Shown here piece by piece: positions 8,763 through 18,283 of a DNA stretch of 64,000 nucleotides. This DNA comes from Rhodobacterales bacterium HKCCE3408 (GTDB lineage: Bacteria; Pseudomonadota; Alphaproteobacteria; Rhodobacterales; Rhodobacteraceae). The stretch lies in NCBI GenBank assembly GCA_015689705.1, contig WVSN01000003.1, positions 124,001 through 188,000 of the forward strand. The letters are read 5' to 3'. The position numbers were made by a program, and so were the translations under genes. Below the pieces are notes generated by a model that saw only the letters and a list, made by a program, of their open reading frames with translations, ran no database searches and was not told the DNA's origin. Within the stretch, counting starts at the first letter, position 1. The number at the start of each line of letters is the position of its first letter.

Positions 8763-10790
8763 TCAGACGAGGTCCCTCGGCACGTCCTCTTCCCACGTTC
8801 GCTCGACCACGATGCCGTCGCCGTCGGATGCCCGCAGCGAGGCCGTGATGCGCCAGACTTCGGGACGCGCCTCGACCCGGACCTCGGTGTCCAGTTCGGT
8901 CCGCCACTCGCCCCGGGCGAAGCTTTTCTGCCATCGGCAATGACCGATGGCGGAATTCGGGTCGTCGGGATGGATGCTGAACGTGTCCTGTGACGATGCG
9001 CGCAGGGTGATGCCGGTATGCAGGTGGGTCACGAGGCCGGTATCGTCGGAGCGGATATGGGTCTCGACCCCTGTTGCGTAATCGATCGTCCGCGTCCGGT
9101 GGTCAGAGCCCGGTACGATGACATCGACCTTGAGCGGGGCCGCACCTTCCGAGGGGCCGAATTCCGGAAGCGCCGGTTCGTCATCAGAGACCGGGCGGAC
9201 CGGCAGATCGAGCGCTGACTGGACCGGATCAATCGACAGTGTCGCCTTCTGTGCGGACGGCCAGATCGTCGGCCAGTAGGCGCTCGACAGGGCGAGACGC
9301 AGGCGGTGCCCGGCCGGGATGCGCTGGCCGATGACGTTGAGCTGAACCGTCACATCGACCGGCTCGTTGACCGGCAGCGGGGCAGGGTCCGAATGGCTCT
9401 CGCGGTGCGTGAGGTTGAGGACGCCGTGGCAAACGAAGGTGGCTCTTCCGTCCGGTGCGACCGTCGACAGGACGGCGGCGATGTTGGCCTGGGGCACGTC
9501 GGAGGCGACCCGGAGCCGGAGCATGGGGAACCCGAGGATCTCGAGGTCGTCGGTCAGTGGCTCGGTCTCGAACCTCTCGACATTGCCGCCCTCCACGTTC
9601 TGGTCGAGCGGCCCGTCGGACCCGCTGCCGTACATGCACCAGACCTGCGCAGCAGCACCCGCGGTCTCGGGCGAGGAGACGACGATCGGGTCAGACGCGG
9701 CGCCCGCAGTTGCGGACAGCTTCCCCGGCGAGAGATGGAGCGTCGTGGGGCTGGTGCGCGGCGACGGCCAGCTTTCTTCCGAAACCCACCGCCCCGGCCG
9801 CTCGGCGGGCCCGGTAGAGGGTTTGTCCGCGTCCTGCATCCAGGCGCGGATCATCGGCTCGTCCATGATGCCGGTCTCGATGCCCTTGAGGTGCTGGTCC
9901 CACCAGCGCAAGCACTCCTGAAGAAATCCGATCCGCGGACCGGGCATCGCGAAGTGCGGGTACTTGTGCGCCCAGGGTCCGACCAGCGCCTTCCGTGGAC
10001 AGCTTAGGTGCTCCATCATCCGGAAGATCGGGTTGGTATAGCCGTCGGCATAGCCGCCGACCGCGTAGACCGGGATCCGGATGTCCGAATAGTCCTCGCA
10101 GATCGAGCCGTGGCGATAGAACGCGTCGCGCCGCTGGTGACGGAACCAGTCGAGCATCCAGAGTCCGTTCGCTTCGAGCCGCTCGGTCCACATCTCGCGC
10201 CAGCGTTCCCCGACAATGGCCGGATCCGGCGGGGTGTTGGCGATGGCGAAGGCCGTCGCGCCCCAGGCAAGCTTGTCGGTCAGCAGCGCGCCGCCCATGA
10301 AGTGGATGTCGTCGGCATAGCGGTCGTCGGTCGAACACAGGGTAATGACCGCGCCGAGACCCTCGGGCTGCCGCGCGGCGACCTGAAGCCCGTTGAACCC
10401 GCCCCAAGAGATGCCGATCATCCCGACCTTGCCGGAACACCAGGGCTGCGCCACCAGCCACTCGATCACGGCGACAGCGTCGTCCTGCTCCTGCTGAAGA
10501 TATTCGCCGAGACAGACGCCTTCGCTGTCGCCGGTCCCGCGCATGTCGACGCGCACGCCGGCATAGCCGTAGCCGGCGAAATAGGGATGGGTCAGGTGAT
10601 CCCGTGCGACCGTCCCGTCGCGCTTGCGATAGGGCAGGTATTCCAGGATCGCCGGAACCGGATCGTCCTCGGCATCCTCCGGCAGCCAGATGCGCGCGGC
10701 AAGCTTCGTGCCGTCGGGCATCGGGATCCAAGTGTTCTCGATCTCGCGAACCTTGCGCGGGAACTCGGTTCGGACTGGGATTTCAACCAC
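8763..10790 (-). CDS. CocE/NonD-family hydrolase (X-Pro dipeptidyl-peptidase fold), copy 1
   Basis: A 675-residue member of the S15/CocE family. The N-terminal alpha/beta domain has the nucleophile motif GISWGG (S128), preceded by DMRGTGDSEG near residues 82-91. A helical cap and a C-terminal jelly-roll (PepX_C) follow. The family includes cocaine esterase, alpha-amino-acid ester hydrolases and glutaryl-cephalosporin acylases, so the reaction class is ester or amide hydrolysis. The GTG start at 10790 follows a GAGG-like site; the gene begins 7 bp after the stop of its paralogue. Confidence 0.9.
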   Translation of the reverse strand: MVEIPVRTEFPRKVREIENTWIPMPDGTKLAARIWLPEDAEDDPVPAILEYLPYRKRDGTVARDHLTHPYFAGYGYAGVRVDMRGTGDSEGVCLGEYLQQEQDDAVAVIEWLVAQPWCSGKVGMIGISWGGFNGLQVAARQPEGLGAVITLCSTDDRYADDIHFMGGALLTDKLAWGATAFAIANTPPDPAIVGERWREMWTERLEANGLWMLDWFRHQRRDAFYRHGSICEDYSDIRIPVYAVGGYADGYTNPIFRMMEHLSCPRKALVGPWAHKYPHFAMPGPRIGFLQECLRWWDQHLKGIETGIMDEPMIRAWMQDADKPSTGPAERPGRWVSEESWPSPRTSPTTLHLSPGKLSATAGAASDPIVVSSPETAGAAAQVWCMYGSGSDGPLDQNVEGGNVERFETEPLTDDLEILGFPMLRLRVASDVPQANIAAVLSTVAPDGRATFVCHGVLNLTHRESHSDPAPLPVNEPVDVTVQLNVIGQRIPAGHRLRLALSSAYWPTIWPSAQKATLSIDPVQSALDLPVRPVSDDEPALPEFGPSEGAAPLKVDVIVPGSDHRTRTIDYATGVETHIRSDDTGLVTHLHTGITLRASSQDTFSIHPDDPNSAIGHCRWQKSFARGEWRTELDTEVRVEARPEVWRITASLRASDGDGIVVERTWEEDVPRDLV

Positions 10791-10797
10791 TTCTGCC

Positions 10798-12822
10798 TCA
10801 CATGCCGTTTCTGGGAATGACGTGGGTTTTCTCTTCCTCGTGAAAGAGCTGGTCGTCCGAGAAACACCGCAGCTTCGAGACGAGGTGAAACTCGGTCGCG
10901 GTTGCCGTCTGCTCGGCGTACGTCTCGATGCGCACGTGCCAGTCGTCCCGCTCGAACTTCGAGGTTTGCTCCATGACCGCCCGGGCGGAAAGCGGATCGT
11001 CGCGGTGGATCGAGTACCGTCGGTCGGAAATGTCGCCGAGGATCGTGCCGATCTCGTCGAGACGGATTTCCCCGACCGGCCCGAAGACCCCGCCGTCGAG
11101 GAAGAACCGCTGCGTCTCGATGCCGGTCGTCAGATCGACGTGAATGGAGCGATCCATGGAACCTTCACGCATCTTCGTGATCGGTCGCTTCTTCGCCCGA
11201 ACCGGCGGCTCCGGTAGGTCGCGCGGGGCAGGAGCGTCGGCAGCCGACATGCGCACGGGCAGGGTGATCGCGGACCGGCCCGTTGCCACGGTCAGCGTCA
11301 CCGGCTCCGGCGCTGGCCAGAGGATCGGCCAATAGGCCGAGCCGATCTGCACCATCAGCCGATGGCCCGGGAGAAGCCGGTAGCCGATGCCGTGCAGCGG
11401 AACCGTCACGGTCATCTCGTCGCCCGGAACGACGGGTCTCGGGTCGGTGTCGCTGTGCCGGTGCATCAGGTTGCAGAAGCCGCGCGTGATGAGCGACTGC
11501 GCGCCGTCCGGTGCTTCGTCGACGAGGAGGGCCGCGACGAAGGCCTGTGTCCTGTCTGCGGCGACGTTCAGGGTAAGCGCGGGCTGGCCGAGGATATCGA
11601 GCGGTTCGCTGACCGGTTCTCCCCGGAAGCAGAGCGCCCCCGCCGCGTCGATCCGGCAGTCGGTCGGCATGTCGCCCGATATCGCGAAAGAACACATGTC
11701 ACCGCCCGCCGAACCGAAGGTCTGCGGTGAGCAGACCGAAAGCGCGGGACCGGCTTCGCCTTCCGTCCCGAGCGCGTGGTCGTTCAGCCAGAGGACCGTA
11801 TCGCTCACGTTCGGCGAGGGCCAGGACGGCTCCTCGACCCATCGGCCGGGCCGTTCCGCATGGGCTCCGGCCGGGGCAACGCTCTCCTGCAGCCAGAACC
11901 TCAGCGGCGGTTCGTCCATGAGGCCGGTGTCGACGCCCTTCAGCCAGTGGTCCCAGAATCGGATCGTCTCGGCGAGGAAGTCGGCCTTCGGCCCGGGCGA
12001 GCCCTCGTGCGGATAGAGATGCGCCCAGGGGCCCATCAGCACCTTGACCGGCCCCTTCAGATGTTCGGCGATCCGGAACGGCGTGTCGCGGAAGAGATCG
12101 GCCCAACCGCCAAAGAAATAGACCGGGATCTCGATGTCGGCGTAGTTCTCCGAGACCGAGCCACGCCGCCACATCGCGTCATGGGTCTGGTGCTCGAGCC
12201 ACATGGCCGGCCAGAAGCGCTGCCCCTCGAGCCGCGCCTTCCACATCGCCAGCCAGTCCGGCCCGACGATCTCCGGGTCCGGCGGGAAAGCGTTGTAGAG
12301 CTGCATGATCGAGCCCCACCAGAAATTGTCGTTGGCGAGAACGCCACCGTAGAAATGGATGTCCTCGAGCCAGCGGTCGTCAGTGCCCATGACGGGGGCG
12401 ATGGCCTTGAGCGCGGGCGGTCGGCGGGCAGCGACCTGGAAGGAATTGTAGGCGCCCCACGACTTGCCGAACATGCCGACCTTGCCGTCGCACCAGTCCT
12501 GCGCGGCGATCCAGGCGATGACGTCGACACCGTCACGGGTTTCGTCCTCGTGGTATTCGTCCAGCATGATCCCGCCGGAATCCCCGGATCCGCGCTGGTC
12601 TACCCTTATCGAGGCGTATCCGGCGGCGGCGAAGTGGGGATGCATCGACTCGTCGCGCATCCGGGTCCGGTCGCGGCGACGGTAGGGGATGTATTCGAGG
12701 ATGCAGGGCACCGGGGTCTCGTGTGCTGACGCCGGCAGCCAGAGCCGGGCGGCCAGCTGCGTGCCGTCCGGCATCGGGATCCAGACGGTTTCGTGGACCT
12801 CGATCTGAAGATCGTCCTTCAT
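10798..12822 (-). CDS. CocE/NonD-family hydrolase, copy 2
   Basis: A 674-residue paralogue of the neighbouring CocE gene. The nucleophile elbow is GKSWGA (S121), with DQRGSGDSGG upstream and the same C-terminal jelly-roll. The start MKDDLQIEVH at 12822 is preceded by AAAGGA and overlaps the stop of the upstream ABC ATPase gene (ATGA), which fixes it. The two copies have clearly different sequences, arguing for two substrates or two successive steps rather than a recent duplication. Confidence 0.9.
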   Translation of the reverse strand: MKDDLQIEVHETVWIPMPDGTQLAARLWLPASAHETPVPCILEYIPYRRRDRTRMRDESMHPHFAAAGYASIRVDQRGSGDSGGIMLDEYHEDETRDGVDVIAWIAAQDWCDGKVGMFGKSWGAYNSFQVAARRPPALKAIAPVMGTDDRWLEDIHFYGGVLANDNFWWGSIMQLYNAFPPDPEIVGPDWLAMWKARLEGQRFWPAMWLEHQTHDAMWRRGSVSENYADIEIPVYFFGGWADLFRDTPFRIAEHLKGPVKVLMGPWAHLYPHEGSPGPKADFLAETIRFWDHWLKGVDTGLMDEPPLRFWLQESVAPAGAHAERPGRWVEEPSWPSPNVSDTVLWLNDHALGTEGEAGPALSVCSPQTFGSAGGDMCSFAISGDMPTDCRIDAAGALCFRGEPVSEPLDILGQPALTLNVAADRTQAFVAALLVDEAPDGAQSLITRGFCNLMHRHSDTDPRPVVPGDEMTVTVPLHGIGYRLLPGHRLMVQIGSAYWPILWPAPEPVTLTVATGRSAITLPVRMSAADAPAPRDLPEPPVRAKKRPITKMREGSMDRSIHVDLTTGIETQRFFLDGGVFGPVGEIRLDEIGTILGDISDRRYSIHRDDPLSARAVMEQTSKFERDDWHVRIETYAEQTATATEFHLVSKLRCFSDDQLFHEEEKTHVIPRNGM

Positions 12823-13817
12823 GCCGGTTCCTTTCGGTGGGCGGGCGGCCGAGCTCCGGGCGCGAGCGGGAAGTGGCAGGCGACGCGACGCCCGCCAATG
12901 TCGGCAGGTGCGGGCGCCTCCGTGCGACAGCGATCCTGGACCCATGGGCAGCGGGTGTGGAACTCGCAGCCCGAGGGTCGGCGGAGCAGCGAGGGGACTT
13001 CGGCCGGCAGCGCGATGCGATCATGCGCGCGGTCGGGATCGGGCTCGGGGTTCGCGGACAGAAGCGCCGCCGTGTAGGGATGCGCCGGAGCATCGAAGAC
13101 ATCCTCGGTCGTCCCGGTCTCGACGAAGCGGCCGAGATACATCACCGCGACGCGGTCGGCGACATGGTGAACGACATGGAGGTTGTGGGTGATGATGAGC
13201 ATGGCGAGCCCGAGCCGCTCGCGCAGGTCGTTCAGGAGGTTCAGAACTTCGCCCTGGACCGACACGTCGAGCCCCGCCGTGGGTTCGTCGGCGATGATAA
13301 GCGCGGGCTCGAGGGCGATGGCCCGCGCGACGCCGACCCGCCGGGCCTGACCGCCGGAGAGCTGGTGCGGGAACCGGCCAGCGAAGTCGGGCGGCAGGCC
13401 GACAAGCGAGAGCAGGCGCTTCGTCTCCGCCTTGAGATTGCGGCCCTGCGCCCCGTGGATGCGGAACGGCTCGGTGACGAGATCGCCCACGGTCATCCGC
13501 GGGCTGAGCGAACCGACCGGGTCCTGGAACATCATCGACATGCGCTGCCGGAGCGGCTTCATGGCCGACTTTCCGAGCGTGTCGATCCGCTGTCCCTCGA
13601 AGGTGATCTCTCCCGCGGAGATGGTCTGTAGCCCGTTGATGGCACGGGCGAGCGTCGTCTTGCCCGAACCGGATTCGCCGACGAGCGCGAAAGTCTCGCC
13701 ACGGCTGATCCCGAGGCTCACGCCGGCCACACCGAGGATGGCCTGGCGCGACAGAAGCCCACCGGCCGGGAAGGCGACCTCGACGTCACGGACAGAGAGG
13801 ATCGTAGCGTCGTTCAT
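12819..13817 (-). CDS. Oligopeptide-type ABC transporter ATPase (OppF/DppF-like)
   Basis: A 332-residue ABC ATPase. Walker A is GESGSGKT (47-54), the signature is LSGGQ, Walker B is ALIIADEP followed by the D-loop TAGLD, and the H-loop is ITHN. The C-terminal oligopeptide extension has the CxxxxxCP cysteines (GCEFHTRCPWVQDRC). With its partner ATPase it would drive uptake of peptides or similar solutes. It shares ATGA overlaps with both neighbours, so translation is coupled through the operon. Confidence 0.93.
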   Translation of the reverse strand: MNDATILSVRDVEVAFPAGGLLSRQAILGVAGVSLGISRGETFALVGESGSGKTTLARAINGLQTISAGEITFEGQRIDTLGKSAMKPLRQRMSMMFQDPVGSLSPRMTVGDLVTEPFRIHGAQGRNLKAETKRLLSLVGLPPDFAGRFPHQLSGGQARRVGVARAIALEPALIIADEPTAGLDVSVQGEVLNLLNDLRERLGLAMLIITHNLHVVHHVADRVAVMYLGRFVETGTTEDVFDAPAHPYTAALLSANPEPDPDRAHDRIALPAEVPSLLRRPSGCEFHTRCPWVQDRCRTEAPAPADIGGRRVACHFPLAPGARPPAHRKEPA

Positions 13818-14794
13818 GCCTCCGCCTCCGCTGGAGACACGGCCTTCACGCAGCGGACGCGGTGACCGCGGCCAATGTCGCGCTCGACCTGTGGTGCAGC
13901 GCAGATGGCCTCGGCGAGGGTGCAGCGCGGGGCGAAGACGCAGCCGCGCGGGCGGGCGCGCAGATCCGGGATCTCGCCGGGTATCGTGGGCAGGTTCCGG
14001 GTGCGCTCGGTCTGCCGCGCCGGATCGCATTCCAGAAGCCGCATCGTGTAGGGATGCTTCGGCTGGTGGAAAATCTGGCGCACGTCACCGCGCTCGACGA
14101 CCTCGCCGGCATACATCACGACAACCTCGTCGCAGAGCTCCGCGATGACACCGAGATGGTGGGAGATGAACAGGACCGAACAGCCGATCTTCCGCTGCAG
14201 GTCCTTCAGAAGTTCGATCGTCGCGACCTCGAGTGTCGCGTCGAGCGCAGTCGTCGGTTCGTCCGCGATCAGAAGCGCAGGCTCCATCATCAACGCCATC
14301 GCGATGGCGATCCGCTGCTTCATGCCGCCCGAGAACTGGTGCGGGTACCGGCGAAGGGCGGCGCGCGCGTCGGGGATGCGGACGAGCTCCAGCATCTCGG
14401 TCGCGCGGGCCAGCTTGGCTGATTTCGACAGGCCCGAGCGGTACTGGATGTTCACCATCTGCCGCCCGACGGAAATGACCGGATTGAGAGCACCCATCGG
14501 GTCCTGGAAGACGGTCGAGATGCGCAAGCCGCGGAGGGCCCGCATCGCCGTGGGGTCGAGGCCGACGAGGTCGTTTCCGTCCTCGAACAGGATGCGGCCG
14601 CCGGTGACGCGCCCGTTGTCGGCCAGAAGCCCGAGGATCGCGTTGATGAGTGTCGACTTGCCGCAACCGGATTCGCCGACGATGCCGACGATGCGGCGTT
14701 CGGGAACCGTGAAGCTCACGTCCTTGAGCGCGTGAAGAGGTCCGGCCTCGGTCGAGAAGGTCACGTTCAGGGTCTCGATGGCAAGAACGCTCAT
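13814..14794 (-). CDS. Oligopeptide-type ABC transporter ATPase (OppD/DppD-like)
   Basis: A 326-residue ABC ATPase with Walker A GESGCGKS (40-47), signature FSGGMKQR, Walker B ALLIADEPTTALD and switch SHH. The C-terminal cysteine-rich tail (RGCVFAPRCTLAEAIC) is typical of OppD/DppD proteins. It is the first of the two ATPases and starts 1 bp after the permease gene. Pairing of the two different ATPases is the normal arrangement for peptide/nickel-type importers. Confidence 0.93.
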   Translation of the reverse strand: MSVLAIETLNVTFSTEAGPLHALKDVSFTVPERRIVGIVGESGCGKSTLINAILGLLADNGRVTGGRILFEDGNDLVGLDPTAMRALRGLRISTVFQDPMGALNPVISVGRQMVNIQYRSGLSKSAKLARATEMLELVRIPDARAALRRYPHQFSGGMKQRIAIAMALMMEPALLIADEPTTALDATLEVATIELLKDLQRKIGCSVLFISHHLGVIAELCDEVVVMYAGEVVERGDVRQIFHQPKHPYTMRLLECDPARQTERTRNLPTIPGEIPDLRARPRGCVFAPRCTLAEAICAAPQVERDIGRGHRVRCVKAVSPAEAEA

Positions 14795-14795
14795 G

Positions 14796-15695
14796 TCAGC
14801 GGCCCTTCAGACGCGGGTCGAAGATGTCGCGCAGCGTCTCACCAAGGAAGGTGAAGCCGAGCGTCGTGACAATGATCGGCAGGCCGCCCGCGATGGCGAT
14901 CCAGGGCGTCTCTCGGATATTCGCGAAGCCGTCGTTCAGGATCGAGCCCCAGGAGGGCGTGGGCGGGCGGACGCCGAGGCCGAGAAAGCTCATCCCGGCC
15001 TCGATGGCGATGACGACGGGGATGTCCATCGAGGCGAGGATGACGATCGGCCCGATCACGTTCGGCAGGATGTGGACGCGCAGGATGCGCGCGGTCGAGG
15101 CCCCCATGCTCTGCGCCGCCATCACGAATTCGGAGCTCTTCAGGGCGATGGTCTGGGTGCGGATGATCCGGGCATAACCCGGCACGTTGACGATGATGAC
15201 CACGACCATGACGGCGGTCAGCGACGGCCCCGTCAAGGTTACGAGCGCAAGCGCCAGCATCACCGTCGGGAAGCTCTTCAGCGCATCGAAGAGCAGGATC
15301 ATCACGTTGTCGAGCCAGCGTGGTCCGTAGCCCGCGATGAGTCCGAGGACGATACCGGCCGCAAGCGAAATCGCGGTCGAGACGAGCGCGACGTAGAGCG
15401 CGATGCGGCCGCCGAAAAGTACGCGCGAGAAGAGATCGCGGCCGAGCTGGTCGGTGCCAAGAAGATGCGTCGTCGACGGATCGAGGAACCGGTCGCGCGG
15501 GCTGAGACCGGCGGGATCGTACTGGGTCAGCAGTCCCGCGAAGATCGACATCACGACGACGAGGACGACGAGCGCAAGACCGAACGCACCGAGAGGCTCG
15601 CGCAGGACGCGGCGAACCTGGCCCATGATCCCGGAGGCCGGAACCACGACGGGCGGATCAGAAACTGCTTCGGACACGGGGGTCGAGCGCTCCAA
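14796..15695 (-). CDS. Peptide-type ABC transporter permease (OppC/DppC-like)
   Basis: A permease of up to 299 residues with about six membrane segments. The DppC-type region LGTDQLGRDLFSRVLFGGR follows the first periplasmic loop, and the EAA loop appears as AAQSMGASTARILRVHILPNV. The longest frame starts with TTG at 15695; GTG at 15677 and ATG at 15626 are alternatives, and no Shine-Dalgarno is decisive. The gene overlaps the end of the upstream permease gene whichever of the first two starts is used. Confidence 0.9.
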   Translation of the reverse strand: MERSTPVSEAVSDPPVVVPASGIMGQVRRVLREPLGAFGLALVVLVVVMSIFAGLLTQYDPAGLSPRDRFLDPSTTHLLGTDQLGRDLFSRVLFGGRIALYVALVSTAISLAAGIVLGLIAGYGPRWLDNVMILLFDALKSFPTVMLALALVTLTGPSLTAVMVVVIIVNVPGYARIIRTQTIALKSSEFVMAAQSMGASTARILRVHILPNVIGPIVILASMDIPVVIAIEAGMSFLGLGVRPPTPSWGSILNDGFANIRETPWIAIAGGLPIIVTTLGFTFLGETLRDIFDPRLKGR

Positions 15696-16602
15696 TGACG
15701 AGATCGGCGATCAGGTTGACGAGGACGAAGAAGGCGGTGGTGACGAGCACGGCGCCGGTCACGACAGGGAAGTTGCGGGTGAGGATCGCGTCGTAGACCA
15801 GCCGTCCGACGCCAGGCCGGGCGAAGACGATCTCGGCGAAGACGGCGGAGGACAGCATCTGCCCGATGCCGATCCCGAGCAGGGTGACCGTCGGCAGGAT
15901 CGCGATGGTCAGCGCGTAGCGGTAGGTCACGAGCGCGTCCGGCAGACCGAAGGCGCGGGCGGTGCGGATATGGGGCGCTTCGAGCACCTCGAGCATCGAG
16001 GCGCGGACCATCCGCGCGATGTAGCCGACCCAACCTAGTCCGACGGCGAGGGAAGGAAGGATGAGGTGGATGAGCTGGTCGCCGAGATGACCGGGCTCGC
16101 CGGCGCCGATGGCCGGCAGCCAGCGCAGAGAGACCGCGAAGATGAGAAGCGCGTAGATCGCGACGACGAAGGACGGAACCGCGATCACCGCGACGGACAG
16201 GACGCCGACAACGCGGTCGGCGAAGCTGCCGCGTTTCACCGCGGCCCAACAGCCGAGCGGGATGCCGAGGCCGACCGACCAGGTAATTCCGCCGACGATG
16301 AGGGCGAGGGTATAGGGCAGCTGCTGAAGGACGACCTCTATTACCGGGCGCCCCGACAGGACCTCGTTGCCGAAGTCGCCCCGCCAGGCCGAGCTGTAGA
16401 AGTTCCAGAACTGCGTCCAGACCGGCTGGTCGAGGCCCATGCGGACGCGCAGCGCCTCCTTCATCGCCTCCGACGCCCGCGGACCGAGCGCGACCGACGC
16501 CGGATCGCCGGGGATCAGGTAGATCATGCAGAACAGGAGCGCCATCGCCACCGAGACGATGACGACGCTGAGACCAAGGCGTTTCGCGGCATAGGCCAGC
16601 AT
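15658..16602 (-). CDS. Peptide-type ABC transporter permease (OppB/DppB-like)
   Basis: A 314-residue inner-membrane permease with about six membrane segments. The N-terminus (MLAYAAKRLGLSVVIVSVAM) is the usual DppB signature, followed by YLIPGDPA and the LGLDQP-like segment MGLDQPVWTQFWNF. The EAA-type loop reads ARAFGLPDALVTYRYAL. It follows the binding-protein gene after a 49-bp gap that contains a GC-rich hairpin. Confidence 0.92.
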   Translation of the reverse strand: MLAYAAKRLGLSVVIVSVAMALLFCMIYLIPGDPASVALGPRASEAMKEALRVRMGLDQPVWTQFWNFYSSAWRGDFGNEVLSGRPVIEVVLQQLPYTLALIVGGITWSVGLGIPLGCWAAVKRGSFADRVVGVLSVAVIAVPSFVVAIYALLIFAVSLRWLPAIGAGEPGHLGDQLIHLILPSLAVGLGWVGYIARMVRASMLEVLEAPHIRTARAFGLPDALVTYRYALTIAILPTVTLLGIGIGQMLSSAVFAEIVFARPGVGRLVYDAILTRNFPVVTGAVLVTTAFFVLVNLIADLVIGALDPRVRSSF

Positions 16603-16621
16603 GAAGGACTCCGGCGGGGAA

Positions 16622-16643
16622 GGGACGGCGCGAGCGCCGCCCC
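16622..16643 (-). terminator. GC-rich hairpin between binding-protein and permease genes
   Basis: The arms 16622-16630 and 16635-16643 form a 9-bp stem with one mismatch and a 4-nt loop. There is no clear U tract. A hairpin at this place in ABC operons often protects the abundant binding-protein mRNA or partly terminates, giving fewer transcripts for the membrane components. That role is inferred from position. Confidence 0.45.
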
Positions 16644-16651
16644 GCCCGCGA

Positions 16652-18208
16652 TCAGGCCGGGGTGAAGCCGCCCAGAAGCGGCTCGCCGTTCGGCTTGAGA
16701 GCCGGAGAGACGGTATCGCGGTGCAGGATGCCCGTGACCTCGTGCGTCAGGAAGACGTACTGACCGCTCTCGTCCATGATGTCCTGCATCCGCTTGTAGA
16801 TCACGTCCCGCTCGGCCGGATCGAGCGTGACGAGGCCCTGCCGGTGCAGTTCGGCATATTCCGCGTTGTCGAAGCGTTCCCAGTTCCAGACACCGACCTG
16901 TTCGGGCGTGAACCAGACCGTTGCCCAGGACGGGTCGGGTTCCATCGAGAAGCGGCCCAGGATCAGCTGAAGCTGCTGCCAGTAATCGCCCGAGGCCTCG
17001 TCGCCGAGGGTCCAGAAGGTGCCGCTGTCGTTTTGCTTGATTTCGCAGGTGATGCCGACATCGGCCAGGTTGGCCTGGATGACCTGTGCCGCGGTCAGGC
17101 GTTCGGACTGGTTGAGGATGTCGAGCGTGACGAAGAGATCGCTCACGCCCGCCTCGGCCAGAAGTTCGCGCGCGCGGTCCGGATCGTAGTCGTAGAGCAC
17201 CGCGTCGCGATGCCCCGGCAGGCCCGGCGCGATGATGCCGGTCGAGACTTCGGCAGCACCGAAGTAGGCAGCGTCGACGACCGTCTGCCGGTCGATGGCG
17301 TGCTGGATCGCACGGCGCACGAGCGGGTTGTCGAGCGGCGGTGCGATGGCGTTCAGGCCCATCCATACATAGGCGAGCGAGGGCTTTTCGACGACGACGC
17401 CGCCGGCGGGCGGGTTCTCGCGAAGACGCTGGACCGAACTGACTGCCGTCCACGTGTAGTCCAGATCGCCGGCTTCGAAGCCAAGCTCCGCTGTCGAGGG
17501 ATCCTCGATCGGCACGATGTGGATTTCCTCGTAGCCGCCCGGCTCGCCCGGCCAGTCGGGGTTGCGTACAAGCGTCGTGCGCTGGCGCGGCACCCATTCG
17601 GTCATGATGTAGGGGCCGGACTGTGCGAAGGGCTCGGTGGTCATCTCGCCCCGCTCCTCCATCGCCCGGCGCGACAGGATCGAGCAGGAGGGTGTCGGCA
17701 GGGTGGAACTCCAGAGCGGTGCGAAGGCCTCGGTCAGGTGGATGCGGCCGGACAGGTCGTCGATCACCTCCACCTCGCTCAATGCCGCCCAGTCACCGGC
17801 ATAGGGGCTCTCGACCGCCGGGTCGGCGATCCGCTCGATCGAGAACTTCACATCGTCCGCCGTCATCTGGCCGTAGCCGTCGGTGAACATGATGCCGTCC
17901 TTGAGGCGGAAGAAGATCGTCACGTCGTCGATCTGCTCCATCTCCTCGGCGGCATAGAGCTCCCACGTCCAGTCGTCGCCCTGCGCGTTGGTGACGAGGC
18001 CGGGGAAGATCTCGCGAATGATGTCCCCTTCGGGCGCGGCGAGCCGGAACGCGGGGTCGAGCACCTGAAGGTCGGAATAGGAGCGCACGGTCAGGACAGT
18101 CCCGTCCTGGCTGAGGGCCATTTTCGGCCACGCTGCCCCGGCGAGGCCAAGCGCACCCGCGCCCTTCAGAACCCCCCGGCGGGAAATGTTGAATAATGAT
18201 CTGGTCAT
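16652..18208 (-). CDS. ABC transporter substrate-binding protein (SBP_bac_5, Tat-exported)
   Basis: A 518-residue extracytoplasmic binding protein. The N-terminus carries a twin-arginine motif and hydrophobic stretch (SRRGVLKGAGALGLAGAAW), so export by the Tat pathway is likely. The mature part has the cluster 5 layout: SYSDLQVLDPAF near the start, YAAEEMEQIDDVTIFFRLKDG, and MTADDVKFSIERI. It feeds the downstream permeases and ATPases. These proteins bind peptides, opines, sugars or metals, so ligand identity is not fixed; the adjacent hydrolases favour peptide- or amide-like ligands. Confidence 0.92.
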   Translation of the reverse strand: MTRSLFNISRRGVLKGAGALGLAGAAWPKMALSQDGTVLTVRSYSDLQVLDPAFRLAAPEGDIIREIFPGLVTNAQGDDWTWELYAAEEMEQIDDVTIFFRLKDGIMFTDGYGQMTADDVKFSIERIADPAVESPYAGDWAALSEVEVIDDLSGRIHLTEAFAPLWSSTLPTPSCSILSRRAMEERGEMTTEPFAQSGPYIMTEWVPRQRTTLVRNPDWPGEPGGYEEIHIVPIEDPSTAELGFEAGDLDYTWTAVSSVQRLRENPPAGGVVVEKPSLAYVWMGLNAIAPPLDNPLVRRAIQHAIDRQTVVDAAYFGAAEVSTGIIAPGLPGHRDAVLYDYDPDRARELLAEAGVSDLFVTLDILNQSERLTAAQVIQANLADVGITCEIKQNDSGTFWTLGDEASGDYWQQLQLILGRFSMEPDPSWATVWFTPEQVGVWNWERFDNAEYAELHRQGLVTLDPAERDVIYKRMQDIMDESGQYVFLTHEVTGILHRDTVSPALKPNGEPLLGGFTPA

Positions 18209-18283
18209 GGCGCCTTCCCTGTCAGTATCTGAGGCTCAGGTGATCCCGGCTCTCGTTGCGAAATGCAGGGCGCCCGCAGGGCC